Source: Lewinellaceae bacterium
GTDB lineage: Bacteria; Bacteroidota; Bacteroidia; Chitinophagales; Saprospiraceae
DNA: 64,000 nt
Reading direction: 5' to 3'
NCBI GenBank assembly: GCA_020636325.1
Contig: JACJYC010000003.1
Coordinates: forward strand, 682,001-746,000
Shown: positions 10,601 to 18,298 of the stretch, piece after piece
Position numbering within the stretch: position 1 is the stretch's first letter
Layout of the letters: each line of letters starts with the position of its first letter
Notes under the pieces: generated by a model
What the model was told of the DNA's origin: nothing
Seen by the model: the letters and a program-made list of their open reading frames with translations, nothing else
Database searches by the model: none
Position numbers and translations under genes: made by a program

Positions 10601-11049
10601 CCCTCGGAAAAATCCCCAATAAAGGCATTGATTACGGCATTCTGCGGTATCTCACCCCCGAAAGCCTCAAAGAAGATATGGATTTTCGTTTACAACCCCG
10701 GATAAGCTTCAACTATCTGGGTCAGGCAGAACGGCAATCCCGGGACGGCGATTTCAAAATAGCTGCCGGATCCGTAGGGCGGGCCATCGGCGAGGCGAAT
10801 CAGCGGGAATACGACCTTGAGGTCGGCGCGGTGGTCATGGATGAGGAACTCGTCATCGAATTGACTTTCAACGCTTTGCACTTTTACCCCCAGACCATCC
10901 AGACCCTGTTGGCCCGCTTCAAAGACGAACTGGAAACACTGGCTGAAAACAAGAGCGCCGGACAGGATGAGGGTCCGCAGGCCCGCACATTCACCGGAAA
11001 GGATCTTTCCAGGGAAAATCTGGAAAAACTGAAGCAACTCTTTGAATAA
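3934..11049 (+). CDS. NRPS: half-C - A - PCP - C - A - PCP - E
   Basis: A 2,371-residue synthetase with two modules and a terminal epimerase. Residues 1-240 match only the C-terminal lobe of a condensation domain (FWKKELS onward) and contain no HHxxxDG. Then follow A1 (about 255-750), a carrier with Ser805, a full C domain with HHIVSDGVS (His996/997), A2 (about 1290-1790), a carrier with GGDS (Ser1860, the form usual before epimerases) and an E domain (about 1900-2340) with HHLIIDAVSWRIL. Pocket codes are A1 D-V-L-Q-C-G-H-I-D-K (no assignment) and A2 D-A-E-D-G-G-V-L-T-K, whose acidic residues suggest a basic substrate such as Lys, Arg or Orn. The last residue added should be D-configured. The C-terminal tail (ENLEKLKQLFE) resembles COM-type donor helices. 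It fits the short N-terminus and D-accepting C domain of the protein at 19997. Confidence 0.95.
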   Translation: MITNKQFIFSGDRFAGHLAFWKKELSEPGPPWTFRGDKNGSGSRVVERFCFELEQACARRLEAIAGNRPMERFTLFLTAAAVVISKYSGYPRVALATPLTRAGVSDVQWETFVPVALDLDEKASLKKTIIDVSNRLKECYRFQNFPLDLAEEKVVRIADICISSEDLHVDIADDAQDWDFRIHVSGPLSEAPCAFRIDADPRYYSPDFVRAFGRHLQVILNEYSDAEKTIGACTLLSEEEERRLIKDFNDTAFPYPEEKTVIDLFRENAARHPEHAALLYKDQTISYRELDARSDHLAAFLQSKGLAGRQIAAICLGRSVEMIVAVLGVLKSGNAYVPIDPKLPINRIRLILEDTGAGLLLADAQTDPALQETGIPERVVLDEQRPDVTAGETGNIPSPPTPDDPAYVIFTSGSTGLPKGVRITHRNLCLRLTGMANRLDFDRQTRTCLLTNFVFDVSLLEILLPLIAGGSLCIPPEETIYDLPRLADLMAAQKVTIIQATPSFLSELAQALDQEAVSRLGLTRICSGGESLKKELVEELKRKLPGVKLSNHYGPTETTIDAIALKDIDRYETNWIGKPLPNTWAYIVNAALKPVPVGVAGELLIGGAAVSPGYLNRPEINAEKFLSNPVDPQKGGPVYRSGDLARWLPDGNIEFIGRIDEQVKIRGFRVEPGEIETLLSGFSGVRNSAVTLFEDRNGSPQLAAYVVMKPGEPFDRQQLVAFLENQVPAYMVPARWVPMEHLPLTPTGKLDKKALPDPNEQEGNSAKYLAPKTGCEIGLAEIWADLLQREEISADDDFFEIGGHSLLAMRLITRIHRRFGVKVSFLEIFQNPELAGLAALIDSKHPEQDQPIAFAVPRKGDNLFHLSDGQQQMWIMDQQQEDPVGFVLPDYFRLRGRLEIGYLEEAFHNIIRRHESLRTVFKVVDGTPYQLVRTFEQAGVRLLYEDFRAYNDREARAAAEAREDAVTSFDLENGPLIRAKLIQLSDVEFVFLMSIHHIVSDGVSTLNLFRELIAGYNALAAGKPYDPPALRIQYKDYAAWQQTRKIDPDHRDFWLKTFEGYSPSDLLIPDFPRTGAGNSKGEVEPFTISEDQTRALNRFCRKNGLSLFMLFRGIADLLLYRYSGQKDIAVGATVSDREHADLQDQIGLFVNILVFRSVIDPARTLKQHFDAIKQNTLESYKHQAFPFQELVKELQVPRRPGRNPLFDVYLAVGAETQTLLGSGKFAGLEMEKMDIGYAASIHDLIINVIEKESRIEGALIFPEGLYHKDRMSSIRDHLLHAIELLAGNENQVLDMPFSQIGFMPEAETNRMLAFGTRSAPFPEDKTVVHLFEEQAARYPEKAAIVFEDRELTYRELNEASNRLAGNLIQNGAGSGSLVAVCLDRSAEMIVSIMGILKAGAAYLPIDPGYPGERISFMLADSAYSSLIDQTFLREHNKIKDRFSELNPVTKPGPEDLYSVIYTSGSTGRPKGVMLEHRGLVNHIHNVKNHYQIDRNSRFLQFFNIGFDAAAEEIFTALSFGATLCIRNEDDLDAKNMIRFLNKHAVTHADFSTAYFEGLISAIPNGALRQPLVSCGIGGEKAGKAFIVKNRSTLRSFTARLFNVYGPTETTLTVSIHDVLNDADLEERVNVPIGIPYPNRSIYVLDEALRPAPIGVYGEIHIGGTGIARGYLNRPELTAEKFVRDPFATNSGARMYRTGDLGRWLPDGNLEFLGRTDSQVKIRGYRIEPGEIESVLQRSPLIREGVVVARDESGASKRLVAYVVPVQPRYNRKDLLAHLRSALPDYMIPSFVVELAEMPLTRNGKLDKKALPAPEIASLGSADYEAPGNEVENLLARIWADLLGLERVGINDNFYELGGDSIKALQVASQLHRAGWKVETKDIFLHQTIGELGTRLQAISRIPDQAPVVGRVPLNAIQKAFFGWGLHQPNHFNQAILLDCPADITADGLTGMLERIQEHHDLLRARFAVEENGREVLICDPPGGQVPIEVINPGNAPDPISEMDLICDRVQRQIDITGAIWKAVLIDQQPSKKLLIVAHHLIIDAVSWRILLEDLAALYHQWKKNMPLDLFLKTDSFHAWATGMQAYARGEACQTSKHYWRSIAGKEMPALPRDNDHPDNRYGDEYNKSCKLTADLTKKLIHRSSRVSGAEMPAILLAALAKALQEVFGLQRVAVMLEGHGREEILRDLNVSRTVGWFTSMYPVILECQSGEPVSRTLGRVSETLGKIPNKGIDYGILRYLTPESLKEDMDFRLQPRISFNYLGQAERQSRDGDFKIAAGSVGRAIGEANQREYDLEVGAVVMDEELVIELTFNALHFYPQTIQTLLARFKDELETLAENKSAGQDEGPQARTFTGKDLSRENLEKLKQLFE

Positions 11050-11121
11050 CCATCTATGGACGGATGTGAAAGCAACGGCTCTCTGCATCTCCATTGCCAA
11101 AATCCCCGATACACCTTGAGT

Positions 11122-12123
11122 ATGCACGCAAAAAATCAGGAAGTGATCCAATCCGCTGACGCCCGGACGGTCCATCAGATAGCAGCCTTGTTGAATAAAT
11201 ACTCGGATGAGGGAAAGGACATTTCCTGTTATCTGGAGAAACTATTGCAGGAGAAAAACCTGGACTATACGGATTATTTGAATCTGGATACCCTGTTGAC
11301 CTTGCAAAAACCCCGTACAGGGCAGCCGGACGAGGTCGTCTTTATTATTTACCATCAGGTAGTGGAATTGTTCTTCAGCCTGATGATATGGGAACTGAAG
11401 CAACTGACCTCCCCGCCGCAAATACCCGTCGATCCTTTGACCTTCTCGGAAAAGATCGATCGCCTCAACCGGTATGTCCAGATCCTGATCGCTTCTTTTC
11501 AGGTTATCCTGGATGGATTGGACAAGGAACAGTTCCAGAAATTCCGGGTGACCTTGTTCCCCGCCAGCGGATTTCAATCCTGCCAGTACCGGCTCATTGA
11601 ATTTTATATCACTGACCTGAAAAACCTGGTGGCAGTGCGCAGCCGAGGAGAGGTCCTTCCCGATGCCGACCTCAGGTTCCTGTACGACCGCCTATATTGG
11701 AAGATCGGGATGACCAACCCCAGAAAAGGCGATAAAAGTCCGACGCTTACGGATTTTGAAGATCGCTATGACGGCATCTTGTTCAACCACGCCGCTGCGC
11801 ACAAATCCCGGAATCTCTGGCAGGTTTTCAAACACCAGCTGGCCGGCGACCCAACCGCTCCCGAGATCGTGAACGGGTTGCGGCAACTGGACGAATCGAT
11901 GAATGTGCGATGGCAAAGCCTGCACTATAAGGTCGCTATGAAATACCTTACCACCGACGAAAATACCCAGATACAGTCGACCGGAGGCTCCCACTGGAGA
12001 AAATACCTGCATCCCCATTTTCAGAAGATCATTTTTTTTCCGGCGCTCTGGACCGAAAGCGAAATGGCGGATTGGGGCGCCCAGGAGTACTGGAAAACCC
12101 AGCAGGATTACACGGCCGGTTAA
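11122..12123 (+). CDS. Tryptophan 2,3-dioxygenase-like haem enzyme
   Basis: Belongs to the tryptophan 2,3-dioxygenase / haem-dependent aromatic oxygenase family. Numbering from the ATG at 11122 (333 residues), the hallmarks are YLNLDTLLTLQKP, then DEVVFIIYHQVVELFF, then PASGFQSCQYRLIEF with Tyr156 and Arg157 (substrate carboxylate contact), the proximal haem ligand His268 in WQSLHYKVAMKYL, and STGGS with Thr287. The residue just before the DE is Pro69, preceded by Gln, where classic enzymes have the distal active-site His. An in-frame ATG at 11056 would add 22 unconserved residues; the later start is preferred. Classic members open the Trp ring to N-formylkynurenine. Relatives in antibiotic clusters make kynurenine, quinaldate precursors or 2-oxindoles, or hydroxylate Tyr. 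No formamidase is visible here. A role in making an oxidised aromatic building block is likely; the exact reaction is open. Confidence 0.85.
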   Translation: MHAKNQEVIQSADARTVHQIAALLNKYSDEGKDISCYLEKLLQEKNLDYTDYLNLDTLLTLQKPRTGQPDEVVFIIYHQVVELFFSLMIWELKQLTSPPQIPVDPLTFSEKIDRLNRYVQILIASFQVILDGLDKEQFQKFRVTLFPASGFQSCQYRLIEFYITDLKNLVAVRSRGEVLPDADLRFLYDRLYWKIGMTNPRKGDKSPTLTDFEDRYDGILFNHAAAHKSRNLWQVFKHQLAGDPTAPEIVNGLRQLDESMNVRWQSLHYKVAMKYLTTDENTQIQSTGGSHWRKYLHPHFQKIIFFPALWTESEMADWGAQEYWKTQQDYTAG

Positions 12124-12141
12124 TCTAGAAAATACATTGCA

Positions 12142-13758
12142 ATGGAAAATCAATCGGTATATTTAAAGCCCAACACCGTAATCGAACCGCTCTACGACCA
12201 ATGGTACGCCTGGTCGCACCTGATCTCGCCGGCAACTGCGGCCATGAATACCGTGGGCAGGCACCTCAAGATCATGAATTCGTTTATCCAGGCCCCGCAG
12301 ATCCATGCAGCCGCCGTGAAAAACCCCCGGATGAAAGGCGGGCCGTTCATCGATATGGATCCTGCACGGGTGGCAGAAATCAGGCAACTCAAGGAAGATA
12401 CCTTGCGGAAAAGGGACCTGCTGATAAAGTTCACAGCGGCCGTCAATGACCTGACCCGGTTATTGAAGTCCAAAGCCAAGGGGTTTTCGCTGGAAGACCT
12501 GTACCGGGAGGTTCCTGAAATCCTCCAGGGGTATGTGGAATTGGTATATGACCTGAACAATCAACCTGCTTTCCGCTTTTTTGAGCCCTTGCTGTACAAG
12601 AGCGATTTTTATGCCGAAGACGCGCAGAGCATAGCCATGTGGGTTACGAACAATGACGAACGGCCGTTTGTGCTGAGCACCCCGCGCATGCAGGACGATC
12701 CCGGCGTCATCCATTTCAATATTCCGTTCCGGAGCAAAGCGATAGACGTCCTGGGCAGCATGAAACACAAGCCGTTTCCCTACAACGGCATCCGGTCAAT
12801 GCTGAATGTAGCGCCAGAGGATGAGCGGTTATTCGAATCGTTTTTTACCGCAGAAAAACCCGAGCCTTACCAGCGGTACCAGGGGGATAAGGTCCGGATG
12901 CGTTATTTTGGGCACGCCTGCATCCTGGTCGAAACCCGGGACGTCAGTATCCTGCTGGATCCCCTGATCAGTTATTACGGTTACGAAGCGGAGGTCGGCC
13001 GCTTTTCGGATGCGGACCTGCCGCCTGAAATCGATTACGTGCTCATCACCCATAACCACCAGGATCATATCCTTTTTGAAACCCTGCTGCCGCTCCGGCA
13101 CAGGATCAAGAACCTGATCGTACCCGCCACGACCAGCGGCTCGCTGCAGGATCCGAATCTGAGGTTAATGTTCCAGAACCTGGGTTTTAATCAGGTGATC
13201 GAGATCCAGGATCTGCAGACCATAGAATTTGCGGATTGCTCGATTACCGGGGTGCCTTTTATCGGGGAGCACTGTGATCTGAACATACAGACCAAAATAT
13301 GCCACCACGTCAAAACCGGCGGATTCTCCATGCTTTTTGCCGCTGATTCGGCCAATGTGCAGCCGAGGCTTTATGATCATATCCAACGTTTGATCGGCGA
13401 CATCGATATCCTGTTTTTGGGCATGGAATGCGACGGCGCTCCGTTGACCTGGTTATACGGCCCGTTGCTCAGCGAGGAAATAGAGCGCGGCAAGGACCAG
13501 TCCAGAAGATTGGCCGGGTCGAATTTCGAGCGGGGCATGGCCCTGGTGGACGCTTTCAACCCCAAAGAGGCCTATGTTTATGCCATGGGCATGGAGCCCT
13601 GGCTGGAATTCATCAGCAGCATCAAATACACGGACGAATCCAGACCGATCGTGGATTCCAACAGATTTGTTGCGGCCTGCGAAGACCGCGGAATTGTGGC
13701 CGAACGGCTTTTCGGAGAAAAAGAACTGCTCTATAACAAGGTGGAAAGTTTAACCTGA
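12142..13758 (+). CDS. CmlA-type diiron beta-hydroxylase, copy 1
   Basis: A 538-residue homologue of CmlA, the chloramphenicol pathway enzyme that hydroxylates the beta-carbon of an aminoacyl group held on an NRPS carrier domain. The N-terminal 240 residues are the family-specific part. The rest is a metallo-beta-lactamase fold carrying a diiron site. Visible ligands are His304, His306, Asp308 and His309 in THNHQDH, Glu376 in GEHCD (where hydrolases of this fold have His) and Asp402 in LFAADSANV. As I recall CmlA's own numbering, these are each one residue off, which argues for a hydroxylase and against a hydrolase. It starts 18 bases after the dioxygenase-like gene. A paralogue lies at 18318. 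The target module is unknown; aromatic, Asp/Asn and branched-chain residues are all possible, since family members act on different amino acids. Confidence 0.88.
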   Translation: MENQSVYLKPNTVIEPLYDQWYAWSHLISPATAAMNTVGRHLKIMNSFIQAPQIHAAAVKNPRMKGGPFIDMDPARVAEIRQLKEDTLRKRDLLIKFTAAVNDLTRLLKSKAKGFSLEDLYREVPEILQGYVELVYDLNNQPAFRFFEPLLYKSDFYAEDAQSIAMWVTNNDERPFVLSTPRMQDDPGVIHFNIPFRSKAIDVLGSMKHKPFPYNGIRSMLNVAPEDERLFESFFTAEKPEPYQRYQGDKVRMRYFGHACILVETRDVSILLDPLISYYGYEAEVGRFSDADLPPEIDYVLITHNHQDHILFETLLPLRHRIKNLIVPATTSGSLQDPNLRLMFQNLGFNQVIEIQDLQTIEFADCSITGVPFIGEHCDLNIQTKICHHVKTGGFSMLFAADSANVQPRLYDHIQRLIGDIDILFLGMECDGAPLTWLYGPLLSEEIERGKDQSRRLAGSNFERGMALVDAFNPKEAYVYAMGMEPWLEFISSIKYTDESRPIVDSNRFVAACEDRGIVAERLFGEKELLYNKVESLT

Positions 13759-13787
13759 TTCTTTGTTTTGTAGTTAAATACCCACTA

Positions 13788-13819
13788 TTTGTCAATTAAT
13801 TTTTGGGGTTTTTGACAAA
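13788..13819. promoter_or_regulatory. Inverted repeat TTTGTCAA / TTGACAAA
   Basis: The 90-base gap before the ABC transporter genes is the most AT-rich stretch nearby. It holds an 8-base inverted repeat with a 16-base spacer (13788-13795 and 13812-13819). It lies 29 bases before the ATP-binding protein start, so an operator or promoter element for the transporter block is plausible. It lacks a clear TAnnTTTG box of the Bacteroidota type, and it could equally be a weak terminator. Confidence 0.3.
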
Positions 13820-13848
13820 AATCCTGAATTTTCTAAAAAAATAACCCA

Positions 13849-14772
13849 ATGCCTTCACACCCATTCGTAATTCAGGTTCAGGATCTGGAATTCAGCTACA
13901 CAGCCAAACAACAGATCCTAAACAAATTAAATCTATCAGTGCCGGAATCATCCATATACGGTTTTCTGGGCGCCAACGGAGCAGGGAAAAGCACCACCAT
14001 TCGTTCCATTCTGGGTCTGCTGAAACCGCAGGCCGGAAAAATATCCCTCTTCGGGATGGAACAGCAAAGCGCCAACAGGATGCCGATCCTGAGGAAAGTC
14101 GGGTCCCTGATCGAAGATCCGTCGCTTTACAAGCACCTCAGCGGGTACGACAACCTGAAAATCGCCTGCAAATACCTCAACCTGCCCACTTCCAGGATCG
14201 GAGAGGTACTGGAACTCGTCAATCTGGAGAAAAACAGCAGAAAAATTTCAAAGGAATATTCCACCGGCATGAAACAACGGCTGGGCCTTGCCATAGCGTT
14301 GCTGCCCGACCCCGACCTGCTCATCCTGGACGAACCCACCAACGGCCTCGATCCGACCGGGATCATCGAAATCCGCAACATCCTCAAACACCTGCACGAA
14401 CAGGGGAAGACCATTTTTCTTTCCAGCCACCTCCTGTCGGAGATCGAAAAGATCGCCACCCAGGTCGGGATCGTAAAGGATGGCAAAACCGTTTTCCAGG
14501 GAGCCATCGAAGACCTTGAAAACCTGAGGAAAAAGAATTTCGCCGTCAATATCGTGGCTTCCAATTCCTCGGAGATCGCAGGCAAGCTCAACGGGAAATA
14601 CCCCTCCAAGATTTTAGGCTCCGAGAATATGCAGATCTACCTCGACGAAAGGGAAGCGCTTCCGGTGCTGATAAACGACCTGGTGAACATGGGCGCCAGG
14701 CTGTATGAGGTCAGCCCGCAGCGAGACAACCTCGAAGAATTATTCATTGATCTTACCACCAACCAGGCCTAA
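13849..14772 (+). CDS. ABC transporter ATP-binding protein
   Basis: A 307-residue ATPase of the CcmA/BcrA type. The Walker A motif GANGAGKST is at 41-49, the signature YSTGMKQRLGLA is near 137, and Walker B with the D-loop (LLILDEPTNGLDP) is near 157-169. The C-terminal 90 residues form the extension usual in drug- and bacitracin-type exporters. The ABC-2 permease starts 36 bases downstream and is the obvious partner. In this setting the pair should export the peptide or protect the producer from it at the inner membrane. The sequence does not say which. Confidence 0.92.
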   Translation: MPSHPFVIQVQDLEFSYTAKQQILNKLNLSVPESSIYGFLGANGAGKSTTIRSILGLLKPQAGKISLFGMEQQSANRMPILRKVGSLIEDPSLYKHLSGYDNLKIACKYLNLPTSRIGEVLELVNLEKNSRKISKEYSTGMKQRLGLAIALLPDPDLLILDEPTNGLDPTGIIEIRNILKHLHEQGKTIFLSSHLLSEIEKIATQVGIVKDGKTVFQGAIEDLENLRKKNFAVNIVASNSSEIAGKLNGKYPSKILGSENMQIYLDEREALPVLINDLVNMGARLYEVSPQRDNLEELFIDLTTNQA

Positions 14773-14808
14773 GGCGACCGCCATTCCTGATCTCAAAATT
14801 CCGGCACA

Positions 14809-15615
14809 ATGAATTTAGCAATTTCCGAGTTTTCCCGGAGTGTTACCGCGGAAGTTTACAAACTCAAAAGAACACCGATCTTGTGGATTTCCATCATCGG
14901 CGGCATGACCAGTGCGATCATCGTGTTTCTGATGTTCCTCATCCTGATCGATGAATTCGTCAACTTCAATCAAACACCGTGGGCGGAGTACTACCAGATC
15001 TGCCACGGATTGCTCACCAATTTCCTGCTTGTTCCCTATATCGTTCTGGCCAGCAGTACGATTATCCAGGCCGAACACAATTCCAACGCCTGGAAATACC
15101 TGTACGCGCTGCCGCTCAACAAAAGCTCCGTCTATTTCTCCAAAATGCTGGTGACCATAGCCCTGATCGCCATGGCCCTTGCGATATTCTGGGTCGCCTC
15201 CCTGATGGGCGGTTATATCATCGGTTACTTCCGGCCCGAGTACGAATTCCTTGATTATTCGGCTGCCCCGTTCCGGTGGCTGAGCGTCATATTCCACACT
15301 TTTATTGCTTCCCTGGGCGTGGCCGCCTTGCAATACTGGTTCAACATCCGTTGGAAGAACTACATTATCCCGATCAGCATCGGATTGCTCGGTTTCATCT
15401 TCGCCGTTCTGGTAGTAGGGGAGGACCGGATAGCGCTTTACTTCCCGTATTGTTATCCCATGCACATTGCCGAGAAAATGGATTACGCGAAAACCTTCGA
15501 CGTCGCCAATCCGATGACCATGGGCATATCCAAGGCCGAATGGAACAGCCTCATCGTGTTCGCGGTTTTTTCCGTCATCGGCTTTTACGAACAGAAAATA
15601 AGAAACGTAAAATAG
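14809..15615 (+). CDS. ABC-2 type permease
   Basis: A 268-residue inner-membrane protein with six hydrophobic segments, the first at ILWISIIGGMTSAIIVFLMF and the last at SLIVFAVFSVIGF. This topology and size fit the NatB/BcrB-like ABC-2 permeases that pair with the ATPase encoded just upstream. It has no ATP-binding motifs of its own. The most likely role is export of, or immunity to, the cluster's peptide. The family is diverse at sequence level, so the call rests on topology and on the neighbouring gene. Confidence 0.85.
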   Translation: MNLAISEFSRSVTAEVYKLKRTPILWISIIGGMTSAIIVFLMFLILIDEFVNFNQTPWAEYYQICHGLLTNFLLVPYIVLASSTIIQAEHNSNAWKYLYALPLNKSSVYFSKMLVTIALIAMALAIFWVASLMGGYIIGYFRPEYEFLDYSAAPFRWLSVIFHTFIASLGVAALQYWFNIRWKNYIIPISIGLLGFIFAVLVVGEDRIALYFPYCYPMHIAEKMDYAKTFDVANPMTMGISKAEWNSLIVFAVFSVIGFYEQKIRNVK

Positions 15616-15678
15616 CCTTGCAACCCCTGTCCCCGGTAACAGAAATATATTTTTCACTCCAACTGCGTTTGAAACAAT

Positions 15679-18150
15679 ATGATCAGTAATTACATCAAAA
15701 TTGTCCTGCGGGCAATCCAGCAGAACAAGCTGAGCTATTTTCTGAACCTTTTTGGTTTGTCGATCGGCATAGCGTCGTTCCTTTTCATTTTTTACTACGT
15801 CAATTTTGAACTTGGATATGACAAGTTCAATGACCGACAGGATCTCATCTACCGGGTCGGGCTGGATCAGTTCAAAAACAACGAGCTGATTTTCGAAAGC
15901 GCTGAAAACTATCCGGCCGTCGGGCCCGCCTTGCAGGAATCTTTTCCGGAAGTGGTCGATTTTACCCGGCTTTACAATGCCGGGGCCAAGAACAACGTAG
16001 TCTTTTACCGGCCCGAGGAAGAAGGGAAACAAGGGTATAAGGTCCGGCGCTTCCTGTATGCCGATTCTTCCTTCTTCAGGATCTTTTCCTTTCCCCTGCT
16101 GAAAGGAGACCCAAAAACCTGCCTGTCCCAGTCCAAATCGGCGGTCATATCACGGTCCTTCGCCGAAAAGGTATTCAAGGGTGAAGACCCCATGGGGCAA
16201 TCCATCGTGATGGCCGATGACGACTTTAATCAGGAGATCTGCAAGATAACGGGCGTATTTGAGGATGTGCCCTATGACTCCCACCTGAAATTCGACGTTC
16301 TGGCTTCCTATTCCAGCCTCATGACCCGCGGCCGGAATGCAGTTGAGCGATACGATCAGTCCTGGGATGAAAAGGATATGTACACTTACGTTCTGCTCAA
16401 GGACGGGACTGATCCTCTGGCCCTGGAAGCCAAGTTTCCGCAATTCATGGATCAGCACAACCCCGAGTTGTTGATGATGAACCAGGAAAAAAAGATCTTC
16501 CTGCAGCCGCTGAGTTCGATCCACCTGGATTCGCACCTGGCGGATGAAGCGGAACAAAACGGCCAAAAGCAAAATGTGCTGACCCTGGTTCTGGTCGGCG
16601 GGCTTATCCTTTTGGTGGCCATGGTCAATTTCCTGAACTATACGGTGGCAAAATCCATGACCAGGGCGAAAGATTTCGGTCTGCGGAAGACTATGGGCGC
16701 CGTCAAAAAAGACCTGTACCTCCAGTTCATCTTTGAGGCCCTTTTCCACAATATCCTGGCCATCGCATTCGCGGCGGGGATCGTGGTGGTCTGCCTTCCC
16801 TTTTTCAAGGACCTCACCCAGCTTGAGATCAACAGTTTCAGCGAATTTTTCCTCAACAGGAGTTTCCTGTACGCGGTCGGCGGCACCCTCGCGGCAGGGC
16901 TGGTTTTCGGCGGCCTCGCTCCGGCGCTTATCCTGAACAATTACGACCTGATCGAAGTGGTGAAGGGCCGGATTATGAACTTCGGCAAGGGGCTCTTTCT
17001 GCGGCGGGTTTTGCTCACCCTCCAGATCGCAGCTTCAACCGCCCTGACCGCCATGTTTTTGCTGGTGATCAACCAGATCAACTTCCTGACCAATTACGAC
17101 CTGGGGATCGATATCGATAATGTTTTTGTCGTTGACCGGCCCGGGACGGGCGCCAAGGATTTCCGAAGTCAACGGGATAATTTCATCCTGTTCAGGAATA
17201 AACTTGCAGCGGATCAGCATATTGAGTCCGTTTGCGGATCCTCCGTAATCCCGGGTAAAAGGATCCGGTGGAGGGCATCCCTGTACAACTACGGCGATGC
17301 CGGGAAGAACACCCACCAGGTGGACCTTGCCGCGGTAGATGAGAACTTTTTTGAAGCTTACAACCTCGACCTGATCGCAGGAAGGGGCTTCTCCCTGGAT
17401 CGCGCCATGGATGCGGATACCAATATCGTCCTTTCCAGGAAGGCAACCAAATTGCTGGGGTATGACAACCCGGAGGATGCCGTCGGGAAGACGGTGGTCG
17501 TTGAGGAATGGGAATGGAGCCCCAACATTATCGGGGTGGTGGAGGATTATCACCAGCTCTCCCTGCGCGAGAACACCCATCCGACCTTGTACATGTTTAC
17601 CGTCAATCTGGCGGAGTATTATATGATCAAGGTGAAACCGGAAAATACCGCAGCCGCACTGGGCTCCATCGAAAGGACCTGGGAATCGGTATTCCCCGGC
17701 AATCCGTTCTCGTATTATTACCTGGAGAGCTTCTTTTCGGAACAATACGCTTCGGACAAGGTATTTTCCAGGATCATGCTCGTTTTTGCCACCATTTCCA
17801 TTTTGATCTCCTGTATCAGCCTGTTCAATATTTCTCTGTTTGCGCTTGTACAGCGAACCAGAGAGATCGGCATACGAAAGACACTGGGCGCCAGCCGTTG
17901 GCTTATCGCCTGGATCTTTGTCCGCGATTACCTCATCATGATCGCCGTAGGCAGCCTCATTGCATTCCCGCTGGCCTATCTGTTCGGGAAAGAATGGCTC
18001 GCCAATTTTGTGTACAGCATCTCGATCAACGCCTGGTATTTTGTTATTGCTTTTGCGTCCATTTTATTCATTTCCCTGATCACGATCAGTTTTTACACGC
18101 TCCGGTCCACCAGGATCAACCCGGTGGAAGCCTTGCGGTACCAAAATTGA
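15679..18150 (+). CDS. FtsX/MacB-family ABC transporter permease
   Basis: An 823-residue permease of the large, duplicated FtsX type common in Bacteroidota. It begins with a membrane anchor (LFGLSIGIASFLFIFYY) followed by a periplasmic MacB-like domain holding FELGYDKFNDRQDLIYRV. A first set of three membrane segments lies near residues 300-430. A second half starts at VLLTLQIAASTALTAMFLL, with a second periplasmic domain and three final helices that end in SFYTLRSTRINPVEALRYQN, the usual family end. Such proteins work with a separate ATPase. The one at 13849 could serve, although MacB-type permeases usually pair with a LolD-like ATPase that is not seen here. In peptide antibiotic clusters they often provide resistance or move substrate across the envelope. 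A terminator-like hairpin follows 26 bases downstream. Confidence 0.9.
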   Translation: MISNYIKIVLRAIQQNKLSYFLNLFGLSIGIASFLFIFYYVNFELGYDKFNDRQDLIYRVGLDQFKNNELIFESAENYPAVGPALQESFPEVVDFTRLYNAGAKNNVVFYRPEEEGKQGYKVRRFLYADSSFFRIFSFPLLKGDPKTCLSQSKSAVISRSFAEKVFKGEDPMGQSIVMADDDFNQEICKITGVFEDVPYDSHLKFDVLASYSSLMTRGRNAVERYDQSWDEKDMYTYVLLKDGTDPLALEAKFPQFMDQHNPELLMMNQEKKIFLQPLSSIHLDSHLADEAEQNGQKQNVLTLVLVGGLILLVAMVNFLNYTVAKSMTRAKDFGLRKTMGAVKKDLYLQFIFEALFHNILAIAFAAGIVVVCLPFFKDLTQLEINSFSEFFLNRSFLYAVGGTLAAGLVFGGLAPALILNNYDLIEVVKGRIMNFGKGLFLRRVLLTLQIAASTALTAMFLLVINQINFLTNYDLGIDIDNVFVVDRPGTGAKDFRSQRDNFILFRNKLAADQHIESVCGSSVIPGKRIRWRASLYNYGDAGKNTHQVDLAAVDENFFEAYNLDLIAGRGFSLDRAMDADTNIVLSRKATKLLGYDNPEDAVGKTVVVEEWEWSPNIIGVVEDYHQLSLRENTHPTLYMFTVNLAEYYMIKVKPENTAAALGSIERTWESVFPGNPFSYYYLESFFSEQYASDKVFSRIMLVFATISILISCISLFNISLFALVQRTREIGIRKTLGASRWLIAWIFVRDYLIMIAVGSLIAFPLAYLFGKEWLANFVYSISINAWYFVIAFASILFISLITISFYTLRSTRINPVEALRYQN

Positions 18151-18176
18151 TCCTCCGGACCTCTTCCTGCCCAAGG

Positions 18177-18207
18177 CCGGCGATCAGCCGCTGATTCCGC
18201 CGGTTTT
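18177..18207 (+). terminator. Probable intrinsic terminator after the transporter block
   Basis: CCGGCG-ATCAG (18177-18187), a CCG loop, then CTGAT-TC-CGCCGG (18191-18203) form an 11-base-pair stem with a two-base bulge, followed directly by TTTT. It lies 26 bases past the FtsX permease stop, in the longest gap of the window. It probably ends or weakens transcription of the upstream block, which implies a promoter for the genes that follow. Confidence 0.55.
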
Positions 18208-18282
18208 CGGAAGGCCGCATTTATCGCTCCGCATCCCGCACCTCCCCCGGGATGCCTGGTCCTGATATGTCTATCAACGCCT

Positions 18283-18298
18283 GTTAAAAATTATTAAC
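18283..18298. promoter_or_regulatory. Near-perfect 16-base AT-rich palindrome upstream of CmlA copy 2
   Basis: The sequence GTTAA-A-AATT-A-TTAAC is palindromic except for one mismatched pair. It ends 19 bases before the ATG at 18318, between the terminator-like hairpin and the second hydroxylase gene. The position suits an operator or part of a promoter that restarts transcription of the second half of the cluster. A recognisable -33/-7 pair was not found. Confidence 0.3.

Noticed and set aside
11056..11121. Earlier ATG for the dioxygenase-like gene.
   Set aside because: The 22 extra residues look unrelated to the family and lie only 6 bases after the NRPS stop. It cannot be excluded, but the start at 11122 fits family N-termini better.
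15616..15678. AT-rich TATATTTTTC as a -7 promoter box before the FtsX permease.
   Set aside because: It departs from TAnnTTTG at the last base and no TTTG -33 box lies at the right distance.
14815..16032. Long open frame on the minus strand (about 405 codons) opposite the permease genes.
   Set aside because: The plus-strand frames here encode clear membrane transporters with conserved ends. The reverse frame has low-complexity, charged composition and no recognisable domain. Similar long antisense frames opposite the NRPS genes (for example 30646-32073 and 24211-25365) are also codon-bias shadows.
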